A DNA stretch of 64,000 bases from Methanococci archaeon (GTDB lineage: Archaea; AGJL01; Methanococci; Methanococcales; Methanocaldococcaceae): positions 1-64,000 of the forward strand of contig JAADDS010000012.1 of assembly GCA_013153845.1 (NCBI GenBank). The letters run 5' to 3'. The notes beneath the pieces were generated by a model that was given only the letters and a program-made list of their open reading frames with translations, did no database searches and was not told the origin of the DNA. A program made the position numbers and the translations under genes. Shown here one piece after another: positions 48,271 to 57,948 of the stretch (its first letter is position 1; each line of letters begins with the position of its first letter).

Positions 48271-49602
48271 TTATTGAGTATTTAACTCCTCAATAAGTTT
48301 TTTAATCTCATTGACTTTTTCTTTCATTATATGTTCATCTTCCGCTTCTAAATTCAACCTTAATAATGGTTCAGTATTTGAAGGTCTTAAATTAAACCAA
48401 AATCTTTCGCAGTATATTGATATTCCATCCAATTCTTCAATTTTGCAATTTTTAAAGTATTCTTTTATTTTTTCCATTACATACTTCTGATCCTTTACTT
48501 TAAAGTTTATTTCCCCACTATGGGCATATTTGTTAAACTCTTTATTTAATTCTGATAATGACTTGTTCTCATCATCCATTGCCTTTAAAATATAGTGCAG
48601 GGCTAAAAGTGGACTCTCAAAATAACCGATCTCTTTAAAGTAGAAGTGATTGCTCAACTCTCCTGCGAACTCTGCATCAATTTCATGCATTAACTTTTTT
48701 ATAAAGTAGTGTCCAACCCTACTCTTAACTGCTATTCCTCCAAATTTCTCAATAACCTCAGGCACTATTTTGGAGCATCTTAAATCATAAACTATTTTTA
48801 CATTTGGTTTTTCTTTTAAAATTTCCCTTGCGATTATTGCTGTTAATATATCCCCTCTTAAAACATCTCCCTTTTCATCAACTATTCCTAACCTATCTCC
48901 ATCTCCATCAAATATTAACCCCAATTCACAACCATTTTCTTTAACTGTTTTTATAATATCTTTTAAACACTCTTCCTTTAATGTATCGGGTTGATGAGCA
49001 GGGAAGTTTCCATCAGGATAATCATTTATAAAAATTCTATTTTCCAGCAATTCACTTAAAATCTCTTTTTCAGCAATGGTTGTAGAACCGTTAGCAAAAT
49101 CAACAGCTATCTTTCTATCTGATTTTTTTATCCTATTTAAGAAAAACTGCTTATAATCTTTTATAACATCAACTTTTAATGTATTGAGATCTAATGCTTT
49201 AACATCTCTTTCCACATCACTCGTTAATTCAAATCTTTTGAAGATTGGTTTTATCTCTTCTATTGGAGAGAGAGGGATAGCATTTTTATCACACATTTTA
49301 AAGCCAGTATATTCAGGAGGATTATGAGAGGCAGTTAACACCACGCCCAGATCATACCTATCTTTTGTTCCAAAATACATTAAAGGTGTAGAGATCGTTC
49401 CAGCATAGTAAATATTACACTCCTCCAACAATCCGATTATAAAATATGGAAGGAGTTTTTTAGATCCGATTCTTACATCATTTCCGACTAAAATTTTCTT
49501 TCCTTTAAATTTTTGGCCAATACATCTTCCAAGAGAGTATGCAAATACTTCATCTAACTCTTTTCCATATATTCCCCTTATATCATAAGCTTTAAATACC
49601 AA
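48271..49602 (-). CDS. Phosphomannomutase/phosphoglucomutase
   Basis: 443-aa alpha-D-phosphohexomutase. Start FKAYDIRGIYGKEL, active-site serine in TASHNPPEYTGFK (about 92-104), metal site FDGDGDRLG (about 233), sugar-binding ELSNHFYF (about 314) and phosphate-binding RPSNTEPLLR near the C-terminus. It makes sugar 1-phosphates for glycan precursors. A TTG start at 49602 fits GGTGAT; the usable codons are only TTG or GTG. Divergent from ADH synthase. Confidence 0.92.
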   Translation of the reverse strand: MVFKAYDIRGIYGKELDEVFAYSLGRCIGQKFKGKKILVGNDVRIGSKKLLPYFIIGLLEECNIYYAGTISTPLMYFGTKDRYDLGVVLTASHNPPEYTGFKMCDKNAIPLSPIEEIKPIFKRFELTSDVERDVKALDLNTLKVDVIKDYKQFFLNRIKKSDRKIAVDFANGSTTIAEKEILSELLENRIFINDYPDGNFPAHQPDTLKEECLKDIIKTVKENGCELGLIFDGDGDRLGIVDEKGDVLRGDILTAIIAREILKEKPNVKIVYDLRCSKIVPEVIEKFGGIAVKSRVGHYFIKKLMHEIDAEFAGELSNHFYFKEIGYFESPLLALHYILKAMDDENKSLSELNKEFNKYAHSGEINFKVKDQKYVMEKIKEYFKNCKIEELDGISIYCERFWFNLRPSNTEPLLRLNLEAEDEHIMKEKVNEIKKLIEELNTQ

Positions 49603-49849
49603 GACGATCACCAAACATAAGTTTTAAATAGACATAACATACCCTAATTAATCAGGTATATATGTAATTTATACTTAATAATAAATTTTATAATAATAAG
49701 GTTTGATCTTCCTCATAATTAAATATTTTTGCAAATAATCGCATATAAAAGAAAAATTTAAATAACTTAAAATAATAAGTAAGAGTATCAATGGAACGTG
49801 TAATTGATTTAATCGAAAAGTTAAAGTAATTATTTTTTGGTGTGATACT

Positions 49850-50668
49850 ATGGAATTGTTCAAAGATATAAAAAATCTTGGAAAGTTGGTAAGATTAGAG
49901 AGGATATTCAACAGAGAGAGTGAGAAAACAGTAATAGTTCCAATGGATCACGGTGTTTCAAACGGTCCAATTAAAGGATTGATTGATATAAGAAAAACAG
50001 TAAATAATGTTGCAGAAGGAGGAGCTAACGCTGTCCTTTTACATAAAGGAATAGTTAGACATGGACATAGGGGCTATGGCAAGGATGTTGGCTTGATCAT
50101 CCATCTATCTGGTGGGACAGCAATATCTCCAAATCCATTGAAGAAGGTTATAGTTACAACAGTTGAAGAAGCAGTGAGAATGGGTGCGGATGCTGTCTCT
50201 GTTCATGTGAACGTTGGTTCAGAGGAAGATTGGGAAGCGTACAGAGATTTGGGAATGATTGCTGAAACATGCGAATACTGGGGAATGCCATTGATTGCTA
50301 TGATGTATCCAAGAGGAAAACACATTAAAAATGAGAGGGATCCTGAATTAGTAGCTCATGCAGCAAGATTAGGAGCTGAGTTGGGAGCAGATATTGTAAA
50401 AACAAGTTATACAGGAGATATTGATTCATTTAGAGATGTTGTTAAGGGCTGTCCTGCTCCTGTTGTAGTTGCAGGAGGTCCAAAAACAAACACTGATGAG
50501 GAGTTCCTGCAAATGATAAAAGATGCCATCGAAGCAGGAGCCGCTGGTGTTGCAGTAGGTAGAAATATCTTCCAGCATGATGATGTTGTTGGTATAACGA
50601 GGGCTGTTTGTAAAATAGTTCATGAAAATGTCGATGTTGAGGAGGCATTAAAAGAGATCAGAAAATAA
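49850..50668 (+). CDS. 2-amino-3,7-dideoxy-D-threo-hept-6-ulosonate synthase
   Basis: 272-aa class I aldolase that condenses 6-deoxy-5-ketofructose 1-phosphate with aspartate semialdehyde at the start of the archaeal shikimate route. Motifs: [15 protein letters not shown] (about 31), [25 protein letters not shown], Schiff-base lysine in [10 protein letters not shown] (about 184) and [13 protein letters not shown]. It matches M. jannaschii MJ0400. Start ATG 49850 follows GGTGTGATACT. Confidence 0.94.
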   Translation: MELFKDIKNLGKLVRLERIFNRESEKTVIVPMDHGVSNGPIKGLIDIRKTVNNVAEGGANAVLLHKGIVRHGHRGYGKDVGLIIHLSGGTAISPNPLKKVIVTTVEEAVRMGADAVSVHVNVGSEEDWEAYRDLGMIAETCEYWGMPLIAMMYPRGKHIKNERDPELVAHAARLGAELGADIVKTSYTGDIDSFRDVVKGCPAPVVVAGGPKTNTDEEFLQMIKDAIEAGAAGVAVGRNIFQHDDVVGITRAVCKIVHENVDVEEALKEIRK

Positions 50669-50895
50669 AATAATAAAAATAAAGTAATTACAACCCCATA
50701 ACGTTTTATATTCTTTTACTCATCTCTTTTTGTCTCTATTTTTTTAGTTATTTTTTTATTATTCTTTATTTTTTGTTTTTTTTGGATGAGAGAATTTATT
50801 ATATTTGTTATATCAAAATTGAAACTGAAAACAGATAATTCTATATAATATATATTTAAATATATAAATCTAAATGGGAAAAATAAAATGAGAGA

Positions 50896-51090
50896 TTATT
50901 CATCCCTTCCCATCATTCTAAGGCCACATCTTGCTCCTCTTCCTCTACCAAGGCCTCTCCCTCCGCCGTCTATCCTATGGATAAATGTTGCAGGGGCCCC
51001 ACAGTAAGGACACGTTTCTGGCTTTGGAACTCCATATGGAACTTCTATAACCTTCTGACATTTTGAGCATAAAAACTTCTTCATCTCCAT
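50896..51090 (-). CDS. Small zinc-ribbon protein with Gly-Arg tail
   Basis: 64 aa. N-terminal FLCSKCQKVIEVPYGVPKPETCPYCG gives two CxxC pairs of a rubredoxin-like zinc ribbon; the tail is GGGRGLGRGRGARCGLRMMGRDE, possibly nucleic-acid-binding. Start ATG 51090 follows GGGGGATACT. Similar small zinc-ribbon proteins occur in methanogens, function unknown. About 160 bases downstream of the next small gene on the same strand. Confidence 0.65.
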   Translation of the reverse strand: MEMKKFLCSKCQKVIEVPYGVPKPETCPYCGAPATFIHRIDGGGRGLGRGRGARCGLRMMGRDE

Positions 51091-51248
51091 AGTATCCCCC
51101 GATATATGTTAATAGACAATATATTTATAATTGAGAATATTTGAGCATATAATTAAAAGTTAAAAATTAAAAAATAATTGAAGTTAACGTATTAATGTTA
51201 TCTTTATTGATTGTTGTATTTATACTTTATTTTTTATTTTTCTTGTTT

Positions 51249-51548
51249 TTACTTGTTTCTTTTTAATTCATCTAATCTTCTTTTAATTCTTTCTAATTCC
51301 TCTTCTAATAATTTTTTTTCTTCTTCCAAACTCTTTACAGTTTCTTCTAAGTATCTTCTTTCATCAACATCAGTGTAAGGAGTTCTGTAGAGATCCCAAG
51401 CGTGAACTAAACTTCCGGTTTTTTCATCGACATAAAAAGCGTGAGGCCCTAAACCACATCTACATGGCCCCACGTATCTGTATCTGTCTCCAACTCTACC
51501 GAGCATGTAGTATCTCCAGAATCCTCTTCCTCTTCCCCATCCAAACAT
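51249..51548 (-). CDS. Small Gly/Arg-start protein with C-terminal coiled coil
   Basis: 99 aa from ATG 51548, preceded by GAGGTGATGCTA. The opening MFGWGRGRGFWRYYMLG is followed by GPCRCGLGPHAFYVDEKTG, with two Cys and a His, and a long heptad-like C-terminus (EETVKSLEEEKKLLEEELER), a coiled coil. It recalls the DUF5320 type of small proteins, but the match is loose. The frame stays open upstream (to 51698) without a ribosome-binding site. Confidence 0.6.
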   Translation of the reverse strand: MFGWGRGRGFWRYYMLGRVGDRYRYVGPCRCGLGPHAFYVDEKTGSLVHAWDLYRTPYTDVDERRYLEETVKSLEEEKKLLEEELERIKRRLDELKRNK

Positions 51549-51771
51549 TAGCATCACCTCATTTTTTGTTATTGTTTCTTCACAATAATACACATATGTG
51601 TAAAAATATATATACTTTTTGGTTTTGTGTATATTTATGCCACATTTATACATAAGTAGGTATATAAAGAACAAAAAACAAACTATAAACAAACACAATA
51701 AAAATTTTGAATTCCCATTAATGTAAAATTAAAAAATTAAAATTTTAATCAACTAACATCGGGGATATGCT

Positions 51772-52635
51772 ATGACAAACGTAAGATACCCAGCAGTTGC
51801 AGGTCTATTCTACCCCTCCCACCCAGATGAGCTCATAGAGATGATAGAACAATGCTATCTTCATAAATATGGTCCAAAATCAATGCCTGTTAGGGGAACG
51901 TATGAAAAACCCATTGGGTTGCTATGCCCTCATGCCGGCTATGTTTACTCAGGACCTATTCAAGCCCACTCCTACTATGAGTTGTCTAAGAGGGTAGATC
52001 CCCTTGAAGAGACCACCGCTGTGATTTTAGGCCCAAATCACACAGGTTTAGGTTCTGGGGTTAGTGTATGTAATGGAATCTGGAGAACTCCTCTTGGGGA
52101 TGTAAAGTGTGATGAGGAGTTTGTTGAAGAACTCTGGAGAAAATGTGAGATTATTGACTTAGATGAAACCGCTCACATGAATGAACACTCTATAGAGGTT
52201 CAATTGCCGTTTTTAAAGCATTTAGAATTATTAAATATTGCAAAATTTAAAATAGTGCCCATATGTATGATGTTTCAGGATTATGAAACATCTGTTGAGG
52301 TTGGATACTTTGTTGCAAAGGTTGCTAAGGAGTTGGGAAGGAGAGTTGTGATTATCGCTTCTTCTGATCTAACTCACTATGAACCTCAAGAGGTTGCTTC
52401 AAAAAAAGATGCGATAGTTATAAAGGATATTTTAGAGATGGATGAAAAGGCATTATATGAGGATGTTATTAACTATAATATATCCATGTGTGGGTATGGG
52501 CCAGTTATAGCGATGCTAAGGGCTATGAAGATTCTTGGGGCTAAAAATTCTAAACTACTGGCTTATGCAACGTCAGGAGATATAACGGGAGATTATTCCT
52601 CAGTTGTTGGTTATGCATCTGCTCTTGTTGAGTAA
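51772..52635 (+). CDS. Memo-family protein (AmmeMemoRadiSam system protein B)
   Basis: 287 aa: [68 protein letters not shown] and [12 protein letters not shown]. The conserved His/Asp/Cys positions of Memo (an extradiol-dioxygenase-like fold) are all visible. The partner AMMECR1 and radical SAM genes of the three-part system are not adjacent. Biochemical role unknown. ATG 51772 follows GGGGATATGCT. Confidence 0.92.
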   Translation: MTNVRYPAVAGLFYPSHPDELIEMIEQCYLHKYGPKSMPVRGTYEKPIGLLCPHAGYVYSGPIQAHSYYELSKRVDPLEETTAVILGPNHTGLGSGVSVCNGIWRTPLGDVKCDEEFVEELWRKCEIIDLDETAHMNEHSIEVQLPFLKHLELLNIAKFKIVPICMMFQDYETSVEVGYFVAKVAKELGRRVVIIASSDLTHYEPQEVASKKDAIVIKDILEMDEKALYEDVINYNISMCGYGPVIAMLRAMKILGAKNSKLLAYATSGDITGDYSSVVGYASALVE

Positions 52636-52659
52636 AAAATTTTAAACAATTTTCCAATC

Positions 52660-53532
52660 TTAACGATTTGGAATATATTCCTCTTTTATTTTTACAACAA
52701 CTATCGGAGTATGTTCTAATTTTTCCAGTATCTCTTCGGTTATAACATAACTGTTGTATTTTTCTAACACTTCGTTGATGTTTTTTACTGTTTTATGGAC
52801 TCTATCGCAAATAAATGCTATCCTAACAAGCTGGCCAATTGAGTAATTTTTATATACTTTATTTCCAACTATTGCCAAAGGTGTGCATCCTGCAAAACCT
52901 CCAACCTTAAAGATCTCAGCCAATCTTCCTAATAAGAATCCAAGAACTCCGATTCCGCTGATTATTCCGTTAATTGCATAGGGAAGAGCGGTAATATACC
53001 ATTTAAAAATTCGGTATGTGGCATCAGTATCTGCTACCATAACAACAACATCAACTCCAAACTCTTTTTTTATTTCATTATAAAGACGTTCTGCCCATTT
53101 TTTTGGGTCTTTTGGTAGGGGAGAGACGTAAGTTCCCGGAACATTAGTGAGATCTAAACCCCCTTCTGCATATGGTTTTAAAGCATATCTTAAACCAACA
53201 GTTTTTATAACTGTTTCTTTATGTTTTAATGTTTCTTTTTTTGGAAGTTTCCTTAGATTTTTTATTTTTTCTTCTTTAATATTTAATAATTTTCCTAAGA
53301 CATATCCCCAAAGATATTTAGACCAGTAATAACAAAAGTAGGCCAAAATTCCAGGTTCAAATTTACTTTCATCAACAAAGTTTCCTTCGGCAGTAGAAAC
53401 CATCTTCTCACTTAAAACTATAAAATCCCCATCTTCTAACTTTATCCCGCTATTTCTTATTGCGTCGATTATTATCGGAATAAAATCTTCTCCTCTTTTT
53501 ATATATCTTGTAGTTATTGGATACGCTTTCAT
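52660..53532 (-). CDS. CofE-like (F420 gamma-glutamyl ligase family) protein
   Basis: 290 aa. Start PITTRYIKRGEDFIPIIIDAI and GDFIVLSEKMVSTAEGNFVD resemble the GTP/metal part of coenzyme F420-0:L-glutamate ligase; GLDLTNVPGTYVSPLPKDP and VVVMVADTDATYRI correspond to the CofE core. A hydrophobic helix-rich stretch (PYAINGIISGIGVLGFLLG, about 200-220) and a long C-terminus differ from CofE, so it is a paralogue of unknown substrate. ATG 53532 is chosen over the adjacent ATG 53535 for spacing to GGAGAG. Convergent with the Memo gene. Confidence 0.8.
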   Translation of the reverse strand: MKAYPITTRYIKRGEDFIPIIIDAIRNSGIKLEDGDFIVLSEKMVSTAEGNFVDESKFEPGILAYFCYYWSKYLWGYVLGKLLNIKEEKIKNLRKLPKKETLKHKETVIKTVGLRYALKPYAEGGLDLTNVPGTYVSPLPKDPKKWAERLYNEIKKEFGVDVVVMVADTDATYRIFKWYITALPYAINGIISGIGVLGFLLGRLAEIFKVGGFAGCTPLAIVGNKVYKNYSIGQLVRIAFICDRVHKTVKNINEVLEKYNSYVITEEILEKLEHTPIVVVKIKEEYIPNR

Positions 53533-53855
53533 CATCTCTCCTTGATTTTAATTTTATGTGGTTAAGATGATTTATATGATTTGGTTGAGTTATATTAGTT
53601 TTATGTGGGATGTTCTGTTTTTGATTTTTTGAATGAGGGAGGTTGTTAATAGAAAAATTATTAGAAAATTATAAAACTATGGAAAATAAAATGTGAAAAA
53701 ATATAAAAATATAGAATATGAAATTTATATACAGTTAGGAAATATTTATAAAAAAATATAAAATAAATATAAAATTTAAATATAAAATTCTCAGTCTGAG
53801 AACGAAGAAGACCTAAAAATAAAAAATTATAAAAATAACTGTGTGGGGAGAGAAC
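53533..53855. other. AT-rich region with a short palindrome
   Basis: 323 bases between the CofE-like gene and the chemoreceptor remnant. The only structure is a 15-bp odd palindrome TTCTCAG-T-CTGAGAA at 53788-53802, 54 nt upstream of the remnant's ATG; it could be an old operator. Otherwise no frame or signal seen. Confidence 0.45.
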
Positions 53856-54884
53856 ATGAAATTGGAATATAAAGTTTTCTTGATCTCATTAGTTATGTGA
53901 AATAATGGAAAGAAATTGCCCAAACATTTAAAGAGGCATTAAACGCTTTGGCGCATCTTGCTAACGGGGACTTTTCTGTTAGATTAAATGAAAACAGAAA
54001 AAGAAATAAATTCCAAAAAATGTTTATAAGGCAAAAACAACGTTTCAACAATAACTTGAAAATATAAGGAAGGAAGTGTTGGACTTAAACCTACAAATTG
54101 AAGTTTTGAAAAAAGAGACAAAAAAGGCACGTGAAGCAATAGAACAGATGAGTGATGCAGATCAGCAAGTTGCAACTGCTGCCTCAGATCAATCTGCAAA
54201 ACTACAAGATATAACACAAGAAGTCGAAAAAGCAGATGAACTTGCCAAAAGAACAGAGAATCTATCAGAAGAAGGAGAAAAAGTTTCTATAGAGGCAAGC
54301 GAAAAAGCAGATGAGAGTATAAAAAAGATCGAAAATGCCGTTTAAAACTGTTTAATTTTTTATGGGCAAATATGAACTTATATAAGTTTTCAATACCAAA
54401 ATTTTTATAAAATTTTTATATAAGTTTATATATAATAAACAAGTATTTAGATGCCTCTGATGAAGGTGAGACAGAAGACCTAAGGAGGCATTGATATTGT
54501 GATATTTAAACTAATAGGAGGAGCTGGAGTTCTCTTGGAGCGAAGCGACGAGAACTTAAAAACCGTAAGGTTTTTAAGTCCGTTGTTGCAATAGATGAAG
54601 TTAACAATGCATTCCTAAAAATAAAAGAGGCAGTAGATAAAGCAATGGAGAAAATAGAGGAGATAAAAGAAGACGCTCAAAAAGCAGTAGATAATATACA
54701 GGCAGCGTTAAGAGATGTGCAAGATGTCGCTTCAATCTCTGAAGAGTTTGCTGCAACTGCTGAAGAGTTAACCGCATCAACAGAAGAACTAAACGGAGTT
54801 ATAGAAGAAATAGGTAAAGCTGCTGAAAAAGTGGCTAAAATAGCAGATAACTTGGCAAAATCAGCAAGTAAGTTTAAAGTATAA
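53856..54884 (+). pseudogene. Wrecked methyl-accepting chemotaxis protein-like gene
   Basis: Pieces of one coiled-coil chemoreceptor-like gene in different frames. ATG 53856 behind GGGGAG starts a short piece that stops at 53899; the next frame gives KEIAQTFKEALNALAHLANGDFSVRL (HAMP-like); then 54076-54345 gives QVATAASDQSAKLQDITQEVEKADELA; then 54582-54884 gives DVASISEEFAATAEELTASTEELN and ends in a long coiled coil. About 240 bp between the last two pieces, containing a mini-element, do not fit. The conserved signalling tip (E-IxxIxxxIxxIAxQTNLL) is absent. No other che genes are seen. Confidence 0.82.
54529..54578 (+). mobile_element. Solitary IS605-type right-end-like element
   Basis: Two hairpins back to back inside the chemoreceptor remnant: GTTCTC...GAGAAC (54529-54555) enclosing GGAGCGAAGCGACGAG, and CTTAAAAACC-GTAA-GGTTTTTAAG (54555-54578). 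The same order (GAGCG-motif, then an AAAACC/GGTTTT hairpin) occurs at the end of the tnpB remnant. No transposase. Confidence 0.7.
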
Positions 54885-55112
54885 AAAGTAAAGTATAAAA
54901 AGTATAAAAACTTTGAATAAAATTAAACTTTCTTTTTTTTAGCAATTGCAAGCAATATTTCCCATCTTTTTCTTTTTATCAGTTATATATGTTTTTTAAT
55001 GTTTTAATTTCTGTTTTTACTGAAAATACTCTTCCTAATTTTCATCATACAGAAAAAGCTTAAAAACATACAGGAGTATATGTCTGATTAACAAAGAAAA
55101 TAGGTGAGTGTA

Positions 55113-55676
55113 ATGATAGTAATTTTAGATAACGGAGGGCAATACGTCCACAGAATACATAGATCTTTAAAATATCTTGGAGTTCCATCTAAAATAATTC
55201 CAAATACAACCCCTTTGACTGAAATAGAGAGTAATGGAGATATAAAAGGAATCATATTGAGCGGAGGGCCCAACATTGAAAAGGCAGGGCAATGTGTAGA
55301 TATTGCATTAAATACCAAACTTCCAATTCTTGGAATATGCTTAGGTCATCAAATTATTGCATTGGCATATGGAGGAGAGATAGGACGAGCAGAGGCGGAG
55401 GAGTATGCGTTAACAGAAATATATGTCGATGAAGAAGACGATCTTTTTAAAAATGTTCCAAAAAAATTTAAAGCATGGGCATCACACAAGGATGAGGTTA
55501 AAAAAATTCCTAAAAATTTTAAAATCTTGGCTCATTCGGACATATGCAAAGTCGAAGCAATGAAACATATGTCTAAACCAATATATGGTGTTCAATTTCA
55601 TCCCGAAGTAGCTCACACCGAATACGGAAGCGAAATATTAAAAAACTTCTGTAAAGTTTGCGGATACGAGTTTTAA
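55113..55676 (+). CDS. guaAA: GMP synthase glutamine amidotransferase subunit A
   Basis: 187-aa class I amidotransferase that passes ammonia to the separate ATP-pyrophosphatase subunit, the archaeal split form of GMP synthase. Motifs: [25 protein letters not shown], catalytic Cys in [11 protein letters not shown] (about 76), and [17 protein letters not shown] supplying His and Glu (about 164-170). Start ATG 55113 follows AGGTGAGTGTA. Upstream of and co-directional with selD but separated by about 200 bases. Confidence 0.95.
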   Translation: MIVILDNGGQYVHRIHRSLKYLGVPSKIIPNTTPLTEIESNGDIKGIILSGGPNIEKAGQCVDIALNTKLPILGICLGHQIIALAYGGEIGRAEAEEYALTEIYVDEEDDLFKNVPKKFKAWASHKDEVKKIPKNFKILAHSDICKVEAMKHMSKPIYGVQFHPEVAHTEYGSEILKNFCKVCGYEF

Positions 55677-55880
55677 ATCTTCCTTAACTCTTTTCATCAA
55701 TTAAAATTTTAAATATCAAAAACCTGATTAAAAAAATTAATTGGTAGTATTTTATACTCCCATCAATTTTATGGATAATATGTAAGATAGACACCATGGA
55801 ACTCATATATTCACATACTTTATTATGCTTTATTTTATAGATCCAAATTGTAATTTATATATATTTTGATGGGTGAAATC

Positions 55881-56930
55881 ATGGTTGAAAAAGAAAAAGA
55901 TATAAAATTAACAAGTTTAGTTAAACTTCACGGATGAGCTTGTAAACTTCCCAGCACCGAATTAGAATATTTAGTAAAAGGGATAGTTTTGGATGAAGAT
56001 CTTGCTGAAAAAAATATAATTGTTGGACTTGGAGATGATGCATCAGTTATAAAAAGGAATGGATTGGTTATTGCTAAAACAGTGGATGTTTTTACACCGA
56101 TCGTTGACGATCCTTACATACAGGGAAAAATAGCTGCATGCAACTCAACAAGTGATATTTACGCAATGGGTTTGTTAGATATAATTGGTGTTTTGGTAAT
56201 ACTCGGCATTCCAGAAAAACTTCCGATAGATATTGTTAAAAAAATGCTAAATGGATTTCAGGACTTTTGCAGAGAAAACAACACCACGATCGTAGGAGGA
56301 CATACAATAATGAATCCATGGCCACTGATTGGAGGGGCAGTAACAGGAGTTGGAAAAGAAGAAGAAGTTTTGACAAAGTCAGGAGCAGAAGAAGGAGATG
56401 TTTTAATCCTAACAAAGCCATTAGGAACTCAGACAGCAATGGCACTTTCAAGAATTCCTGACGATTACAAAGAACTGATCGGCATAGATGAAGAGGAAAT
56501 GAACTACATAATAAATAAGGCAATAGAGTTGATGACAACCTCCAACAGATATGCGTTAAAATCTTTAAGGAATGCAGAAAAAAAAGTAGGGGATAAAATA
56601 GCAAACGCCCTTACCGATATAACAGGATTTGGACTCCTTGGTCACTCAAATGAAATGGCAAAGAATAGCAATGTGCTAATTGAAATAGATCTCCTTCCAT
56701 GTATAAAAAGAACTCCAGAACTCAGTAAAATGTTTGGACATGCGTTATTAGATGGATACGGAGCAGAAACAGCTGGTGGTTTATTAATCTCTGCAAAGAG
56801 CGACTATAAAGATGATTTAATAGAAGAACTTAGAAAAAATAAAGTTTATGCCTTTGAAGTTGGAAAAGTTGTAAAAAAAGGAGAAGGTAGGGCAATTTTA
56901 AGCAAAGATGTTAAAATTGTTGAGGTTTAA
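55881..56930 (+). CDS. selD: Selenide, water dikinase SelD (selenoprotein)
   Basis: 349 aa. Makes selenophosphate from selenide and ATP for selenocysteine synthesis. Start ATG 55881 follows GGTGAAATC. An in-frame UGA at 55935-55937 (residue 19, context KLHG-Sec-ACKLPS) takes the place of the catalytic cysteine in the usual GCGCK motif. Then VGLGDDASVI, TVDVFTPIVDDPYIQGKIAA, NSTSDIYAMG, GGHTI and DITGFGLLGHS follow as expected. A SECIS lies 51 nt after the stop. The first 35 residues are needed; a frame from 55989 would miss the active site. Confidence 0.96.
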
Positions 56931-56954
56931 AATACAATTCGGTGCTGGGAAGTT
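55945..56954. repeat. Perfect 19-nt inverted repeat spanning selD
   Basis: AACTTCCCAGCACCGAATT at 55945-55963 (in the coding sequence, starting 8 nt after the selD UGA) is the exact reverse complement of 56936-56954, which begins 6 nt after the selD stop and ends 27 nt before the SECIS. 19 of 19 bases match and the match ends on both sides, so it is a discrete repeat pair. In RNA it would bring the 3' UTR with the SECIS next to the UGA; in DNA it would flank an invertible 972-bp segment. Confidence 0.93.
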
Positions 56955-56981
56955 GAAACAAAGATAAAAATCAAAAGTATC

Positions 56982-57014
56982 GGATGTGCCGAACCCATTT
57001 TGGGAGGCACATCC
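56982..57014 (+). promoter_or_regulatory. SECIS element of selD
   Basis: Textbook archaeal SECIS: lower stem GGATGTGCC (56982-56990) with GGCACATCC (57006-57014), 5' GAA bulge at 56991-56993 opposite a single A at 57005, upper stem CCC/GGG and a 5-nt loop. It sits in the 3' UTR, between selD and the convergent gene starting at 57022. Confidence 0.97.
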
Positions 57015-57021
57015 AAAAAGA

Positions 57022-57834
57022 TTAAAAAATATCTTCCCAAACTCTGGAACTGTATCCCAATGGATAATACTTTTTATTTACCACAGCATAGATACTTCCA
57101 TCAAAATCGACACCTAAATCATTGAAGACCTCTGGATCTATAAAGTTTCTTTTTAGATAATATCTAACAGGAACTACCTTATTTCCTGCTTTTACTAACT
57201 TTTTTATATACAATCTATAACCAAATCCTTCAAATCTTTTATCTATATATGCTTTTGTCAAAAAGAACCTATCTGGAGAGAGGATGGATGGAATATAATA
57301 TCCTCCTTCACTTTTTAATATATAGAGGACATCTTCACAAAATTTTTCTTTTAGATTGTTCCATGTATCTAATATCTCATCCCTACTGACAGAAATAACT
57401 TCTATTCTCCCATCCGGATTTAACCACATGCCCTCTTCATTGTTTAAAAATAATACAAGCGTTTTACCACTATCAGTTATATCTAACCTTTTACTTGGAA
57501 TTACAATCCCTGCATCAACAATTATCGGCATTAACAGGGGAATTTTAGCGTTCAGTATACTTATTGCTTCTCGATCTTTCTTACCTCTTAGATATTGTAG
57601 AAATTCCTCATTATCCGGAATGATCTTTCGATCTGGCACCAGTATTGTTATAACTCCATTTTCCTGACTCATGAAATTGCCAGAAAATAATTTACACTTC
57701 TCCATTTTTCCATGCTCTCTGCATTCTTTTTTATCCTTAGAAGCAAATCCACATTCCTTACAATAATACCCCTCCTCAACACTCGCAAAACCTAAGAAAA
57801 ATCCCTTTACGGATATTTTTTGATCCTCTTCCAT
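57022..57834 (-). CDS. Hypothetical protein with N-terminal zinc finger
   Basis: 270 aa. An N-terminal zinc-binding piece, CKECGFASKDKKECREHG with a following Cys (about 20-45), precedes a mixed alpha/beta body (PLLMPIIVDAGIVIPSKRLDI; LYILKSEGGYYIPSILSPDRF) without recognised catalytic motifs. No family is recognised. Its 3' end is 8 bases from the selD SECIS. Not obviously part of selenium metabolism. Confidence 0.6.
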   Translation of the reverse strand: MEEDQKISVKGFFLGFASVEEGYYCKECGFASKDKKECREHGKMEKCKLFSGNFMSQENGVITILVPDRKIIPDNEEFLQYLRGKKDREAISILNAKIPLLMPIIVDAGIVIPSKRLDITDSGKTLVLFLNNEEGMWLNPDGRIEVISVSRDEILDTWNNLKEKFCEDVLYILKSEGGYYIPSILSPDRFFLTKAYIDKRFEGFGYRLYIKKLVKAGNKVVPVRYYLKRNFIDPEVFNDLGVDFDGSIYAVVNKKYYPLGYSSRVWEDIF

Positions 57835-57948
57835 CCTTTCACCAAATATATTAAAAATTTTCTTGCATATTTAAAATTATCCTGACATAATATTTTTATA
57901 CCTTTTATTTGAAAGTAATATATGCAAAGATTCAAGGAGGTGAGATCA

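Noticed and set aside
54076-54884. Two small intact coiled-coil genes
   Set aside because: Both pieces continue upstream in chemoreceptor-like sequence without start codons or ribosome-binding sites, so they are remnants of one gene.
55881-55988. selD starting at the methionine of 55989
   Set aside because: That start would remove the catalytic HG-Sec-ACK motif. The upstream frame through the UGA has a good ribosome-binding site and family-like sequence.
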